Source: Chrysopilus asiliformis
Taxonomy: Eukaryota; Arthropoda; Insecta; Diptera; Rhagionidae
Assembly: GCA_964034945.1 (NCBI GenBank)
Contig: OZ035963.1
Location: forward strand, 44,601,090-44,665,089
Reading direction: 5' to 3'
DNA: 64,000 nt
The position numbers and the translations under genes were made by a program. The notes beneath the pieces were generated by a model. It was not told the origin of the DNA. It was given only the letters and a program-made list of their open reading frames with translations, and ran no database searches. This document shows positions 12,081 through 24,679 of the stretch, in pieces (the first letter of the stretch is position 1; every line of letters begins with the position of its first letter).

Positions 12081-13245
12081 TAAATTAACATGTTATCTAT
12101 CATTAGAGTATTTGACGATTGGCAACTGGAAATTGTAGCTTTACTTATGTTTCTTAATTATTTTTCAATTGTTCATCAACTTTTTGTTTTAATGCTTTTT
12201 TTTGACATTCAATTTGATCGAACTTTGGTTACTGAGTAATTCGCTTACAAGATAATCTAGCCATAGCGGCTTTCCTGATAATAGAAACGTCTGAAAGTAC
12301 TGAACCTCAAAGTTATTAAAAATATTATTTGTAATTAGGTTAACTCTGGATCAAAGCCGTTATTGAAATGTTTCATATGGTGAGTAATGGTAGAGATTAT
12401 AACCAGCAATATTGCCTATAGTAATAATGACCCCAGAAAAAAATTTATATTCCTAAAAAAAATATATTTGCAAATGAATAGTCACCAAAATTGTTTAAAA
12501 TAATTGCAAATAAATAGAACTGTTTCTAAAATTTTAAACTGTTTCAGTTTTTTTTTGAACAATGTAACATTGAAAAGCGCTTCTTTTTTATTGGCTAACA
12601 AATTAAAGGTTAACAAAATTGAGTGATCGATGAGGTGGAAGCCAACATTTGATTCATTTATGCTGTTTAGCACATTAAATTGCGTCACAAGTTTTATTGC
12701 TCGTGATCTAACACTTTTTTTATATGCACAAAAACCACAATTTCAGTAATTTTGTTGGCATTTGCTAGTGAAGCTGATGACAGATAAAGGCAAAATTTTC
12801 TAATCAGTGCAAAATGCCATTTCCGACTTCAATTTCCATTGTATGAAATTTAGACTTTTTATACCGAAACTTTTATCCTAATTTAACATGATAAAATGCG
12901 TGTTACACAATTTGGTTATTGCACATCAATAAAAGTTATGTTGGCAAGAAATACAAAAAAATGCGGATTTTTCAATAGCTACCGGAAGTTATATACAATT
13001 TTTAATACATCATTTAATCCTGAATTTTAGTTCTTTTTGCAAATTTCTTTTTATTGACTGTGAAAAATTGTAATGACAATCATTAAAATATTATATTCAA
13101 GTAACTAATATGGTTCAAATTATTGGGACATTCAGAAACAAAAAACTCTCAAATTTTGGGAGTCGCACAAAAATTGATATCTGCTCTTAATTATTGATAG
13201 AGAAATAATGATCAGTACTCAAAATTGAGGCAACAAAAAAGTTTA
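12080..13245. other. AT-rich stretch with no gene seen
   Basis: No conserved coding signal, no clear inverted ends and no tandem array were noticed. Confidence 0.5.
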
Positions 13246-13249
13246 AAGG

Positions 13250-13687
13250 TCGGAATACAATTGGCCCGACATAACATTTACGGCGACATATTACGGCGCC
13301 CTCCAAATACAATTGCGCACACTTTGTTGTTCTAAACGTCATTTGTTTTTCATTTGATTTTGATAGTTGGACGGTGAGCCACATATAACATTTTTTTATC
13401 CATTATCAAACCTAATATGAATGTGAATCTAAGCAACATAGCATTCGAACTGTATTTCCTAATATCTTCTTTAAGTGACGATATTTAGATTTTATGACGT
13501 CCCCATAAGATTTAATTTTGAACCAACCGTGAAATTTTGTCGGCGAGTTGACCGAAAAACGATAAATTCGATTGAACTATTTACGACGACAATGTTGGTC
13601 GGATTGATTGTACAGAAGTATAGAAAACTATGAGTTTAAAATCTGAAATGTCACCGTAAATGTTGTGTCGGGCCAATTGTATTCCGG
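13250..13687. mobile_element. Complete ATTGGCCCGACA MITE
   Basis: The left end CGGAATACAATTGGCCCGAC and the right end GTCGGGCCAATTGTATTCCG are perfect complements and continue into CATTTACGG(C/T)GACAT. This gives a TIR of about 40 bases. The interior holds GGCGACATATTACGGCG-type motifs. A partial sister lies at 10500-11045. No coding content. Confidence 0.75.
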
Positions 13688-13959
13688 TCTTAAAGACCAT
13701 ATTTTTTGTGCCTGAATCAAAAACCAATAAAAAATGTAAATTAATTTATTTCTTCGCGAAACCATTTATTCCCAACATCAAAAATTCGCGAATGATAAAG
13801 AATGAAAAAGAATGAAAAATAATTTTCTTTTTCATTCTTTTGCTTGCCCAGCTGAAATTCCTGGATCTGACGAGTAGCGCGTAGACGAAATACGGCGTAG
13901 TAAAATTAGACAGAAAATTTCTGGACAGCATATGCCTTTCTTATACTGGCTATGACCTC

Positions 13960-14400
13960 TCAAAAAATTGTGAAAAATATGCAAAAAAAAATTCACTTTA
14001 GGTGCAATATTTCAAGAATGGTAGAAAATAGTGATTTACCGTTAAGGCCAAAAATGTAGAGAACTTTATTATCTTTAATTCTTCCGTAATAAGGTTTTTC
14101 GGGAAACCGTCAGGTTGCAAGCAATTTGTCGAAATCGACTTTTTCACATATTAATGTATCTCGGGAACGAATAAAGATAAAAATTTACTGTAAAAAAACA
14201 AGTTGTGGCATCTATTATTTCCTTTCATTTATTTCATATATAACAGCATAAAAACCCGTTAGTTTTCGAGAAAAACGCTAAACATGAAATATTTAGAAAT
14301 AACGGTACATTTCGATAACGGTCCGAGATATGGAATTTTGTATAAGAAAAAATATGGCAAATACTAAAATCTTCAATTTCCGTCATATGGACACAATCGA
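13960..14400 (-). repeat. Reverse-oriented fragment of the CTGTCAGT-family repeat
   Basis: The words 'aaaacccgttagttttcgagaaaaa' and 'ggccaaaaatgtagagaa' are the complement of stretches at about 20765-20785 and 20965-21000. It is old and incomplete. Confidence 0.5.
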
Positions 14401-14433
14401 AAAACGCTAAGTTTCAGAGTAAAACGCGTAATA

Positions 14434-15044
14434 CTATGTTCAGACCGACACAAAATCACGTAATTTTGAAGATTTTCGTAATTTTGAACGAAATCTTGCT
14501 CGAAATCACGAGATTTCCAGTACATAAACCTGTTTTCAAAAATCACTAAAAGTATGCAATTTCCACAAAATTAAAAACGAAATCAAGCAAAAACAATGAA
14601 TACAACCCTGCATCACTCATTCAGCTCTCTTGAGTACATCAGTTTTGACATTTGTGCTGGATTGGAAAAACGGAAATATAAGAAAAAGAAGCCGTGTTCC
14701 GCACGCGAAGAGGATCTATTAGTAAACAACCTACGCGGGGCAAAAAAAAATTGACCTGTTTTTGATGCGATTAGATATGAAATGGAAAATAATTGTTTAA
14801 TTTCATTACAGATAATTTCCATTGTCGTCTAAAGTGTCTAATTCTGTTTGCACATATTTCATCGATGTTTTGAATTGTATTATTCATCATATTACTAAAA
14901 TTCATAGTAATCCTACACTTAAATTCATAGCAATCCTGTAGTTGAAATGTGAAACAAAATTACCTTAATCTCTGTGTGAACACTTTGGTTTAAGATCTAA
15001 ATCATTTCGCAAAATTACGTGATTTTGTGTCGGTCTGAACTTAG
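14434..15044 (+). mobile_element. 0.6 kb MITE, left copy
   Basis: The ends are CTATGTTCAGACCGACACAA and the complement of it, GTGTCGGTCTGAACTTAG, flanked by TA on both sides (14432-14433 and 15045-15046). A longer subterminal match, AAATCACGTAATTTTG, follows both ends. No transposase. An inverted sister copy is at 16284-16906. Confidence 0.8.
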
Positions 15045-15049
15045 TATTA

Positions 15050-15945
15050 AGCAAAATCTAGGATTTTTGAAAATTCTATTTTTGTTTTTCGTTTGCTTCG
15101 ACGTTGTATCGTTACTTACAAGCATCCCCATACATCTAGCAATTGAAATCATCAAACAAAAATGGAACGTCATCAGTATCAGAACCAATACTCCGAAAAC
15201 ACTTTCTTCAAATTATTAAAATTTGGCCTTATAGATACAAATTACCTTTTAACCTTTTAACAACAAATAGAAGGACTTCCCATGGGAAACATGGGATAAC
15301 AGACATAGTCACCCAAAAGTTATTAGATGATATACGTCCAAATTTACCGTTCAAACCAAAACTGTTCGTAAAATATGTGGATGATGTATTTTGCAGTTAT
15401 ACCACAAAACGAAATAGACCAAACGCTACAAAAGTTAAACTCATTTAATCCGAAAATACAATTTACATACGAAATCGAGTGCAACAGCAAAGTTACCATA
15501 TTTTAACGTCCTAAACATAAGGAACCAAAACCATATTGATGCAGATTGGTACCAACAAGAAATTATTTCAGGCCTTCCGACCGTATCCTGAATTACCTAT
15601 CAAACCACCCCCACTCACAAAAAATTAACACTGCTAAACAATTAATAAAAACTGTACTAACACTCAGCTCTCCGAAATTTAAACATTAAAACCTAGAAAT
15701 ACTTAAAACCATATTAATAAACAACAATTATCCAAAAAACATTATCTATAGTCTCTTAAAAACAAGAAGTAACAATAATCGACCCATAGAATCATCACTC
15801 GACAATGATAATGAAAATCTAATGTATAGAAGCATTACATACGTCAATGGATTCACCGAAAAAATCGCGAAAACATTAAAAGATTATACAAAAAACACGA
15901 TGTTAGCATACAAAAACAAAACAACATTACGCGAGTTGTAACATT
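15050..15945 (+). pseudogene. Degraded Penelope-like reverse transcriptase
   Basis: Conceptual frames show, in order: a FDVVSLLTSIPIHLAIEII segment (the RT 'FDV.SLFTNIP' motif) at about 15100-15150, a broken GLPMGN-like segment at about 15270-15290, KLFVKYVDDVF with the catalytic YVDD at about 15365-15390, then QKLNSF, PKIQFTYEIE and ADWYQQEI segments. These come in several frames with stops and shifts. The order and wording match the Penelope-like retroelement RT family. No intact ORF and no visible GIY-YIG nuclease, so the element is dead. Confidence 0.75.
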
Positions 15946-16283
15946 GGGTGATCAGTAGGGTATGAAAATCCAAAGCAATTTTGGTCTCTGGAAATTTATT
16001 TTGGTGTGTTTACGAGCTTTCAGAACCTAAATCATTCTCTGTTCTAAAAATTACAGCCCCAATGCCTAATCGTTTTTGCCTAGTATTTCCAAATTTCAAC
16101 CGGCTTCTCAGGATATCAAAATAAAACAATTATATTTTGCATAGTTTAAAATTAAATCAAGAGACATATTTTTTCACTGTCACCTCGAAAAAAAAATTCT
16201 TCATATATTTTTACTCCACTCTAGTGGTCAGCTATTCCAAAGTTTTACTGTTTTGGAGAAAATGTATTGAAATGCATATAATA

Positions 16284-16906
16284 CTAAGTTCAGACCGACA
16301 CAAAATCACGTAATTTTGCGAAATCATTTAAATCTTAAACCAAAGTGTTCACACAGAGATTAAGGAAATTTTGTTTCACATTTCAACTACAGGATTGCTA
16401 TGAATTTAAGTGTAAGATTGCTATGAATTTTAGTAATATGATGAATAATACAATTCAAAACATCGATCAAATATGTGCAAACAGAATTAGACACTTTAGA
16501 AAAAAAAGGGAAATTATCTGTAATGAGCATAAACAATTATTTTCCATTTCATATTTAACTACATCATAAACATGTCCATTTATTTATTTTTTCAGACCAC
16601 ACATTTACTAATATATCCTCTTCGCGTGCGGAACACGGCTTCTTTTTCTTATCATTCCGTTTTTCCAATCCAGCACAAATGTCAAAACTTCTCAAAACTG
16701 ATGTACTGAAGAGAGCTGAATAAGTGATGCAGGGTTGTATTCATTGTTTTTGCTTGATTTCGTTCTTAATTTTGTGGAAATTGCATACTTTTAGTGATTT
16801 TTGAAAACAGGTTTATGTACTGGAAATCTCGTGATTTCGAGCAAGATTTCGTTCAAAATTACGAAAATCTTCAAAATTACGTGATTTTGTGTCGGTCTGA
16901 ACTTAG
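16284..16906 (-). mobile_element. 0.6 kb MITE, right copy (inverted)
   Basis: It starts CTAAGTTCAGACCGACACAA and ends in its complement CTTAG at 16906, with flanking TA (16282-16283 and 16907-16908). The interior is the reverse complement of 14434-15044 apart from small indels. Confidence 0.8.
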
Positions 16907-16909
16907 TAT

Positions 16910-18890
16910 AAAATGAAAACACTAGTTTGTGCATAAAATTATGCAAATTTCGTACGTTTTGAAATAAAATTTACAACAATTATACAACAAGATTCTGAAA
17001 CGAAAATGTTAAATGTTTGAATGTACGAGAGCAATCTCTCCTTAAATTTTTGTAGGCAACACACTATATCGATGAAAACACTTCTTCTTGAGAACTAATA
17101 TGAGAAGATTTTTTACTCGATTTCCTAAAAGATCAATTTCGAACGACAATTTTTTTTTTACAGAAAATTTCGTAAAAAAGTTATTAATATAAAAAGTTTC
17201 GACTCCATCGAATTGGACATTGAAATGTGAAGAAAAGTCTCTAATCAAAAATACGGGTATAAACAAGACTTTGCACTTAAGTAATTTCTCACCTATGGCT
17301 CTGGTTTATCTTAGCAATTTGCAGAGTTATCGCGTAATTATACAACATTTTTGTTTAATTTGAAAGTTTTCGTCGGATTTGACCACAATAAAATGCCATT
17401 TCTATCAGTCGAGATAAAATCTCCAGTCGACGGCAAGTTTTAAGCGATGAGCTAAAACCCAGAAAAGTGCAAAATTGATGCCAAAGATCAATGTTAATGC
17501 AGCTTCCCAATTCTGGGCGTTCACTGTCGATAGCCGATGAAGTTATATAAAAACTTCATCCGGTTAATTGCACTTTTTAACATGATTTTAAATTAAAATA
17601 AAAAAAAAACCTCTCATCGACGGTGATATTCTCAGTTGATCTTTTACATAAATTTCATTCAATTAAAAAAGACTCGGTGCCCTTTGTTAAAAGTTCATAC
17701 CGAATGAAAATCATTCATTTTTTGAGTCCACGCGTCCATAGATCAAAGATTGTTGAGATTTCAATTAGTTTCAAATATTGAAACACACCACGGAAAAAAT
17801 GTTGAATGGCATTTGTGTGATTGGTTCTTGTCAACACTATTTGAATGCAGCCGTCTTACGCCACTGCTAGTGAAAACGAAGACAGTGTTGTCAAGTTGGG
17901 AAACACTACAATCGACAAGTAAACATTTTTTTGTGTTGTCTGTTTATCTACTAATTGGAATCGAAGGTGTGGAATTGGTAGATCTTTCTATACACCTGAT
18001 ATTTTGACGCCTACCAACTCATCATCTTAGATGGTTATAAACGTATGATATAGCAGGATCAATGCCAATGTAATTATTAGCAAACATTAGAAGATTACTA
18101 TATGTTATCTTTTGAGAAAAACTTAAAAATTGCTCCATTAAGCTTAAGCTTATGTTTCTACAGTCGCACTCAAACGATTATGTTAAGAAATTACAACACA
18201 CGCAAACCGCCATGCAGCCAAGCCAACATGACGGGCCGCCTTTGAAGTTCTGAACCCATAAACTCAATGAGAAAATGCAAGACATGTGCTCGTTTCGCAT
18301 TTCAGTCCAACCGCTTTTCGCGTGTCATTTTTTTAAAAATATTTTTATGTTTTATTTCTTATTTCGTTTTATTACTAGCCGCGATGCGTTGCTAGCTAAC
18401 ATTTGAATGTTTGATCTTTGAAAGTTAAACGGCAACCAGTTCCACGCATTTTCAATAACTTTATAAACTCTATACTCTTTACCTTGAAAACTAAAAATGT
18501 ACTCAACCTATAGTTGTATTGTTGTTATCTAATTTTTGATATTATAACAGTATATTTACCCAAGGAAGTTATCAGCAAATAAAGCTCGCACCGTTTATGA
18601 GACTTTTAATTGAACTTAAATAATTGTAACAGTTTTTTTTTAAACTGCCATCTTTTACGAGGACTTGCAGTTTACGAGAATTTGCAGTTTACGAGGACTT
18701 ACGCTGTTACGTAAATGCAACTTTTTTGTGTTTGAAAGAATGTTACTTACGATATTGTAAAGAATTTCTCAGATTTGGCCGTCTCTGCTAATATCTTTTT
18801 TGATTAGGAATAATAAATCAGACTTTTTTATGCAAAGTTTTTATTATAAGCTACAACAAGATTCAGTAAACTTACTGCAATATCTCAATC
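16910..18890. other. Non-coding stretch, no gene seen
   Basis: The 85-codon ORF at 17750-18007 (+) has no recognisable family. A short array of TTTACGAGGACTTGCAG-like units (about three, 18650-18705) is the only structure noticed. Confidence 0.45.
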
Positions 18891-18893
18891 CAT

Positions 18894-19203
18894 TCTCAAA
18901 CTACATCAAAAAGAGTGAAGACACTTCGGAGCAATTTTAGGCTCCGCTAACTTTCCAGCTCAAACATTCCATTCTCGCATTTTGAAACATTTTGATTTTC
19001 AAAATCAAATTGATTTTTTTTTGTTTTTTGGCCTAAAGTGCTTTATTGACTCCCGAAACCCCTCAAATAAGTTTTAAGCGAGTTTTTTGAAGTCCGACTA
19101 CTGCTACTTTTTAAATTACTAAACATATTCTTCATTTAATGTATTCGATTTTTCGATTGTTTGCTCGAAAGTGTCTTCACACTTTTTGATATATTAGTTT
19201 TGA
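18894..19203. mobile_element. Small TIR element (GTGAAGACACTT ends)
   Basis: CAAACTACATCAAAAAGAGT then GAAGACACTTCGGAGC on the left is mirrored by GCTCGAAAGTGTCTTCACAC and TTTTTGATATATTAG on the right. The inverted stretch is about 37 bases with some mismatches. No coding content. Confidence 0.6.
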
Positions 19204-19436
19204 AGCGCGACAAATATAGGGAAGAGGAGATAAAAACCAAGGTTCCGACTTTCCCTTGTTAGTCAGACCACACAAAAATACAACTACTATAGTATTTTAT
19301 AGATATTTATGTAAACGACAATAAGTATGTACTAAATTATTAATTATATCAAAAAGGTTTTCTTGGTCAAATAAAACAAAGAAGAAGCCCTTTTCAACAT
19401 GATTTATGTGTTTTCATGTTACAAGGTGGAATATTT

Positions 19437-19652
19437 GGGTTGATTTTTTAAACTTTACTCAATTATTTTGGATTTAAAACTAGAGATAACTCGAATTCCT
19501 CTATAACACGAAAATTTTCAATTCCTAGCTCGATAACTTGAGAGTAACCATCGATAACACTAAGTTTTGCAATTTTTTGGATTCGGTTATTGATGTCCCA
19601 CTCTAGGTGTAAATCCAAAATAGTTGAGTGAAATTTACAAAATCAACCCATC
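19437..19652. repeat. Foldback of about 216 bp
   Basis: The left arm 19437-19478 (GGGTTGATTTTTTAAACTTT, then ACTCAATTATTTTGGATTTA) is mirrored at about 19610-19652, with a few mismatches. The spacer is AT-rich. Confidence 0.65.
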
Positions 19653-20207
19653 TCAAATTCAAAACTATTTTAAATTTAAATATAGTTTTCATATTTTCAT
19701 TCTAACAGTAAAAGCGTTAAGCACGATTGACCCGGTCTCATAATTGCAATTAAATGTTGTGATTAAAACAATTCAAATGTAAAAACATAACAAAAGCTAT
19801 AATTGCCAATCTGGCAATTATTGAAAACCCGTATGGTGATTTAATTGAACGGCGCATCAAAATTTCATTTGAATTCAAATTTTCCAATAAGATTTTTTTA
19901 AAACTTGTTCCAATCGGATTTTGATGTATGGGAGTTTTATGTAGAATCATATTCTAAATAACTTTTGTTCTTGCACTTTTTTGATAGGATGCACCGTTTT
20001 TGAGATATTCGCGAAAAACGTTTTCGTTCGTATGGGGGATACCCCCCCCCCCCCCCCCCCCCCCCTAATGGTCCGTTTTTGCCCATTAACGAACTTAGCC
20101 TCGCATTTTACGAAAAACTGATCTGCGTGAACTTGAAAGTCTCTAGCTCAATCCGTGTGCTCGCAATCCGCGCCACAGACGGACGGACGAACATGCTAAA
20201 TTCAATT

Positions 20208-21187
20208 TTTACTTTCTTCTACGGAGTATAATAAAGTATTGTATTCATGAAAAATTTCGACCTCTTAATTTTGCCTAAAAAACATTTCCCGATCACTCCT
20301 GAGTCGATTGGAGTCATATTAAAAAAATGTCTTTCTGTCTGTCAGTCTGTCTGTCAATCTGTCAGTCTGTCAGTCTGTCAGTCTGTCAGTCTGTCAGTCT
20401 GTCAGTCTGTCAGTCTGTCAGTCTGTCAGTCTGTCAGTCTGTCAGTCTGTGTACAAGATTTCTCAAAAACTAATAGACCTAGCGCCATGAAATTTTATAG
20501 GCATGTTGGGTCCTGAAATGGGACGATCCTATCAACTTTTGGTGGAAATCCGTTAACCGGAAGTATCCAAAATGGCGGTTTTTCAAAAATCGCAATTTCG
20601 TTTTTCTCGATTTACTCCCAAACTACGCGTTTTTTAGTGGCCTTAAGTATGACAAAACTTGGAGAAAATAAAATTTCCCACACTTTCGTCTTTAGCTATA
20701 ACTCGATATCTCCACCTGTTATCGAGATAAACCGTTATTTCCAAAAAAAACAGTTTTTTGCGATTATCTCGAAAACTAACGGGTTTTTGCTGACTGAATG
20801 TATGAAGTGAATTAATGAGAATGGCATTCTGCATAATTTTGTTTCTTACCGTTATCCGTTATCTTTTACCGTTATTGAGATATTTTCATTAATATGTAAA
20901 AAATCATATTTTTGCGAATAATTTGCAAACTAACGGTTTTTCGACAAATCAGTTAAAAGAATAATTAAAGATGTTAACATTTTCTACATTTTTGCCTTTT
21001 ACCGTAAATTGATATCTTTTACCGTTATCATGTTATCTCAAATTTTGTACGTTTTTGATATTTTTGAATAAACCAAGAATTTATTGGGAGGTCGTCTTAG
21101 GTTGACAACGCGACAGGGCTCTAGCGTAAATTGCACAGGGTCGTGGATTTTGTAGAAGAAAGTTTTGTGTTGACCACAACTGATATT
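20208..21187 (+). mobile_element. CTGTCAGT-family element inserted in DINE copy 3
   Basis: It begins CTTTCTTCTACGGAGTATAA and ends near GTAGAAGAAAG then TTTTGTGTTGACC, so short inverted words mark both ends. After the 5' block comes the tetranucleotide array, then 'aaaactaatagacctagcgccatgaaattttatagg' and a series of 'cgttatcgagata' lines. Related copies: about 21640-22330, 4300-4880 and 13960-14400. Organisation (5' block, microsatellite, 3' block) parallels the DINE-like family, so it may be another Helentron-type family. Confidence 0.6.
20333..20450. repeat. (GTCTGTCA)n microsatellite
   Basis: About 14 near-perfect units of CTGTCAGT. This yields the spurious SLSVCQSV-repeat ORF at 20247-20516. 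Confidence 0.9.
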
Positions 21188-21639
21188 TTTATCATTCTAA
21201 ACACACTGGTGTAATTCATTTTTGTGTGTGATGACGGGATCTTGGCGTTACAAACGGTAAGGTAAATTTAATATACCCTTTGGTTTCACCATACGGGTAT
21301 AAAAAGTGGTTAAAGGCAGTTGTAACTTAAGATTAGCTCAGTTTTACTCTAAATGCATGCCTTTAAAAAACATGACGACCTGTAATATCTGTGAAGGACA
21401 TTTGGTCAGTTAATGGGCAATAAAAGTTATTTATTGACATTCTGAATGCCCGTTAATCTTACATATACATTTTTCTAGTGTTTTAGCATTTCGCTCCTAA
21501 CACCATTCGTATTTGAACACACCTTGAAAGCTTCTGCTTTTTCGCTTTTGTTAATTTTTTTCATTTATTTTGCACATGATTTTAACTAGTAGATAGCAAA
21601 ATGGTGTCCCAGCGCGATTCTTTTCAACTTTTTTTTGCT

Positions 21640-22330
21640 TTCTTATATGAAGTATAATAAAAGTATTGTGTTAATGAAAAATTTCAACTTTTTAATTTGG
21701 CAAGAAAATCATTTTCCAAGCACTCCCGGATCGATTGAAGTATTATTACAAACATGTCTTCCTATCTGTTAGTCTGTTATGGCGAATTTCATGATATTTT
21801 TAAAAGTTTCGTGAAACCTGTCATTAGTCTGTCAGTCTGTGTAAAATATTTCTCAAAAACTACTGAAACTTCCAGAACCAAACATTTACAGGCATGTTTG
21901 GTCCTGAAATGAGACTATCCTACTCAGTTTTGGTGAAAATTTGCTAACCGAAATGGCGACCTTTAAAAAATCCCGTTTCTCTCGAAACCTATCCGGTTTT
22001 AGGTGGTTCAATGCATGAGATGAATATTCCCATAATGTTTTACAGCTATCCACTATCCAAAACCGTTATTGATATAATTTTATTAAATGTAAATTGATTT
22101 TTGCAATTTTCTGGCAAACTAACGATTTTTCGGAAAATCGAAGGAAGAATTCAAGATATTAAAATCTCTACATTTTTGCCGTTAATTCGATATCGTTTAC
22201 CGTTATCGAGATATTTCAGATTTTGTAAAAAAAATCATATATTTATGTAAACTTACATATCGTTTGTCGGGTAATAAATTGCACAGGAATGTAGAAAGTC
22301 ATGTATTGTTCACATACGGTGTTTTGACAA
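21640..22330 (+). mobile_element. Second CTGTCAGT-family element, microsatellite collapsed
   Basis: The start TTATATGAAGTATAATAAAAG and the words 'gcatgtttggtcctgaaatgagactatcctac' and 'ccgttatcgagatatttcagattttgtaaaa' follow the copy at 20208. Only one or two GTCAGTCTGT units remain at about 21825-21840. Confidence 0.6.
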
Positions 22331-22334
22331 AAAA

Positions 22335-24540
22335 CTGCGTTGAATTTTTAGAAGGTCACCTCGTCATCTAACACAACTTAAAAAATATTTTACCTTGTTT
22401 TGGCTATTTTTATAATTCTTTTATGTTCTTTAAATACGGAAAAAGTACGGAAAGCTTTAGAATATTATCTCTTTTTTTCGAAACATTAAGTTCTTTCAAT
22501 GGATTAATAATAGAATTTCGTTAATTTTTACAAAAATAGTGGATAGGAAACATAGAGGTGCTAAACCTAATTACAGATTCAAAAATAAATTAGCATAATT
22601 AATTCGATAGTTTTTATACCCGTATGGTTTTTTATTCTCTTTTCGCTTTTATTTCATTGTTTATTACATATGGGTAAAGATTATGAGGGGAATAATTAAG
22701 ACAAGATTCAGTATTAAATAATTTGCTGAATACCAGTTGAATTTGATTTTTATGGTGATGAGAACAAGAATTATTCAATTTCCTGAATACTGAAAAGCAC
22801 GAAATATTTCAATTTTGACAGAAAAACTTTTTGATTATTTAAAAATATGGTTAACAAAAAAAAATCAGAAATAGACAAATTGTAATGTCCCTGTCTATGT
22901 AAGGAAACGAGGAATAAGTGGAACACGCTTTACGTCACATCTGACAAACGTCCCGGGTCTGCTGTAATATTATCAGCGTGGCACGATTTTTTTAAACCAG
23001 GCCATGCTCCATGGTTTTCTGAAAATACTACTAAAGACGATTACTTGATTTTACGCGTGTCGTTTTTCGACCTTCAATAATACTCACCCTCACCCAACAC
23101 TCACAATCGACCCCATCGCCCTCATCCCTCTGAGCTTGTTATATTAATCTTAGACTAGGAAACTTGTGATTGCAACAACATGTCAACCCTTATCAATATT
23201 CCCAATATAACATCAGCAGCTTTTCGGTTATAGAGCTTCAACAGTGTAACACGACATGGACGGAATAAAAAAAATCTCTGTTATAACGAAAAGAAACCTT
23301 CGTATTAATTTATTGTTTCCACGTGATTAATAACATTCATCAAATATCCTTTTTATTTTTCTATTTTCATTTTAAAACATTTTACTGTAATTAGTCTTGA
23401 TACAATTAAGATGAATTTATGCGTTAAAGTTTTAAAAGACAAGATAAGTTCTTTCTTTTACGCCAAGTAAAAATATTTTTAAATTATGGACGTTATGTTG
23501 TACACAGACGAACTAAAAATCATGAATATCAAGATTTTAAATAGTTACGTCCATCTTGTTTCGTGATTTTAAAAAAATCTTTTTTGGTATAGAAATTATT
23601 TTCTTTTTGATATCTCCAGAAGTAGAGTGAATCTGGCGAAAGCAAAGTACGACTCAGAATCAGTGACGTCAAAATACCCTTAAATTCATTTTTTTTGAAA
23701 AATTGTCGTTTTTGTTGGGGAATTTTTTTAATGAACAAAACTTTTGTATGATTTTTTTTTTCTTTTAAGTTATTATTGATTTTTTAACTATTATTTTTTA
23801 TTTGTATTTTCTTTTTGTTAAGTTTATTATATTTTTGATAGAATTTTTTTTTATGGAAACTGAACTGAATTACTATATGATAAATACACTAATATTAAAG
23901 TGCATTTTTTTCATTTTCAGTTTCAATACAATGTGTAACGAAATAATAAAGTTATAACGTAATGAAACTTTTTATCGTTACAAAACAAAAACACGTAACG
24001 AAATAAACCCACCCACATAAAACTGTTGAGTCGCCTTTAACAACTTTGTGTAAACAGTTATGAAAAAATATACACCTAATTTTATACACGATTTTGATTT
24101 AACACGATTTGAAAAAAAAATCGTTTTTTTCTTTTGATTTCACACGATCGACTCAAATTCTAAGATTTTTTTTTTCACAACTCCACAATTACTTCACAGA
24201 ACTTCACAATTCGTCGGGCTTTTATCTGATTGTGCTTGTTACATTCGCAATTTCTATTTGTGGGAAATTCGTTGAATTATATAACCTCAATATGGAATGA
24301 GTTTTGTCTGCATTTTGAGTTTGGTGTTAAAAGTGAAAAGCACCTCTTTGATGTTAAAAAAAATGGAAACTAAAATAAAATTCCTACACATATAAATTTA
24401 CTAATTACATGTACAATCTTTATGAAATAAAATGTACAAGTACGTAAAAATAACCAGATTTTAACATGAATTTTAAAGTCTGGTATAAATTTTGGTGATT
24501 TTTTCGTCCGACCACTATATTCTTTTTTTCCATAGATACA
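22335..24540. other. AT-rich stretch with no gene seen
   Basis: No recognisable coding segment. A short cluster of TAACGAAATAA words lies at 23935-24005. The ORFs at 23529-23738 and 24109-24300 are low-complexity. Confidence 0.45.
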
Positions 24541-24542
24541 AT

Positions 24543-24670
24543 AGGCCCTATCACCGAATCCGATACGAATGGTTCGGATCGTAAACTCAATGTTGTTGTT
24601 GATTAAAACCCTAACAACAACATTGAGTTTACGATCCGAACCATTCGTATCGGATTCTGGGATAAGGCCT
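24543..24670. repeat. Small foldback element, 58 bp arms (copy 1)
   Basis: The left arm 24543-24600 and the right arm 24613-24670 are inverted copies with only a few mismatches near the outer ends. They are separated by a 12-base loop. The outer word is AGGCC(C)TAT and the inner word AACTCAATGTTGTTGTT. A sister is at 52886-53014. Confidence 0.85.
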
Positions 24671-24679
24671 AATATATTT

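Larger units (their letters stand above)
19782..21302 (-). mobile_element. DINE-1-like element, copy 3, split by an insertion
   Basis: The first half, 19782-20207, runs from AAACATAACAAAAGC to CATGCTAAATTCAATTTTTA. It contains a C-run of about 23 bases at 20042-20065 and only a short GACGGACG tract. The second half, 21188-21302, resumes at ATCATTCTAAACACACTGG and ends CACCATACGGGTATA. The intervening ~0.98 kb belongs to another family. Confidence 0.75.

Noticed and set aside
20333..20450. CRISPR array or other regular spacer array
   Set aside because: The units are contiguous without spacers; this is a eukaryotic microsatellite.
20247..20516. ORF with SLSVCQSV repeats
   Set aside because: It is a microsatellite translation, not a protein-coding gene.
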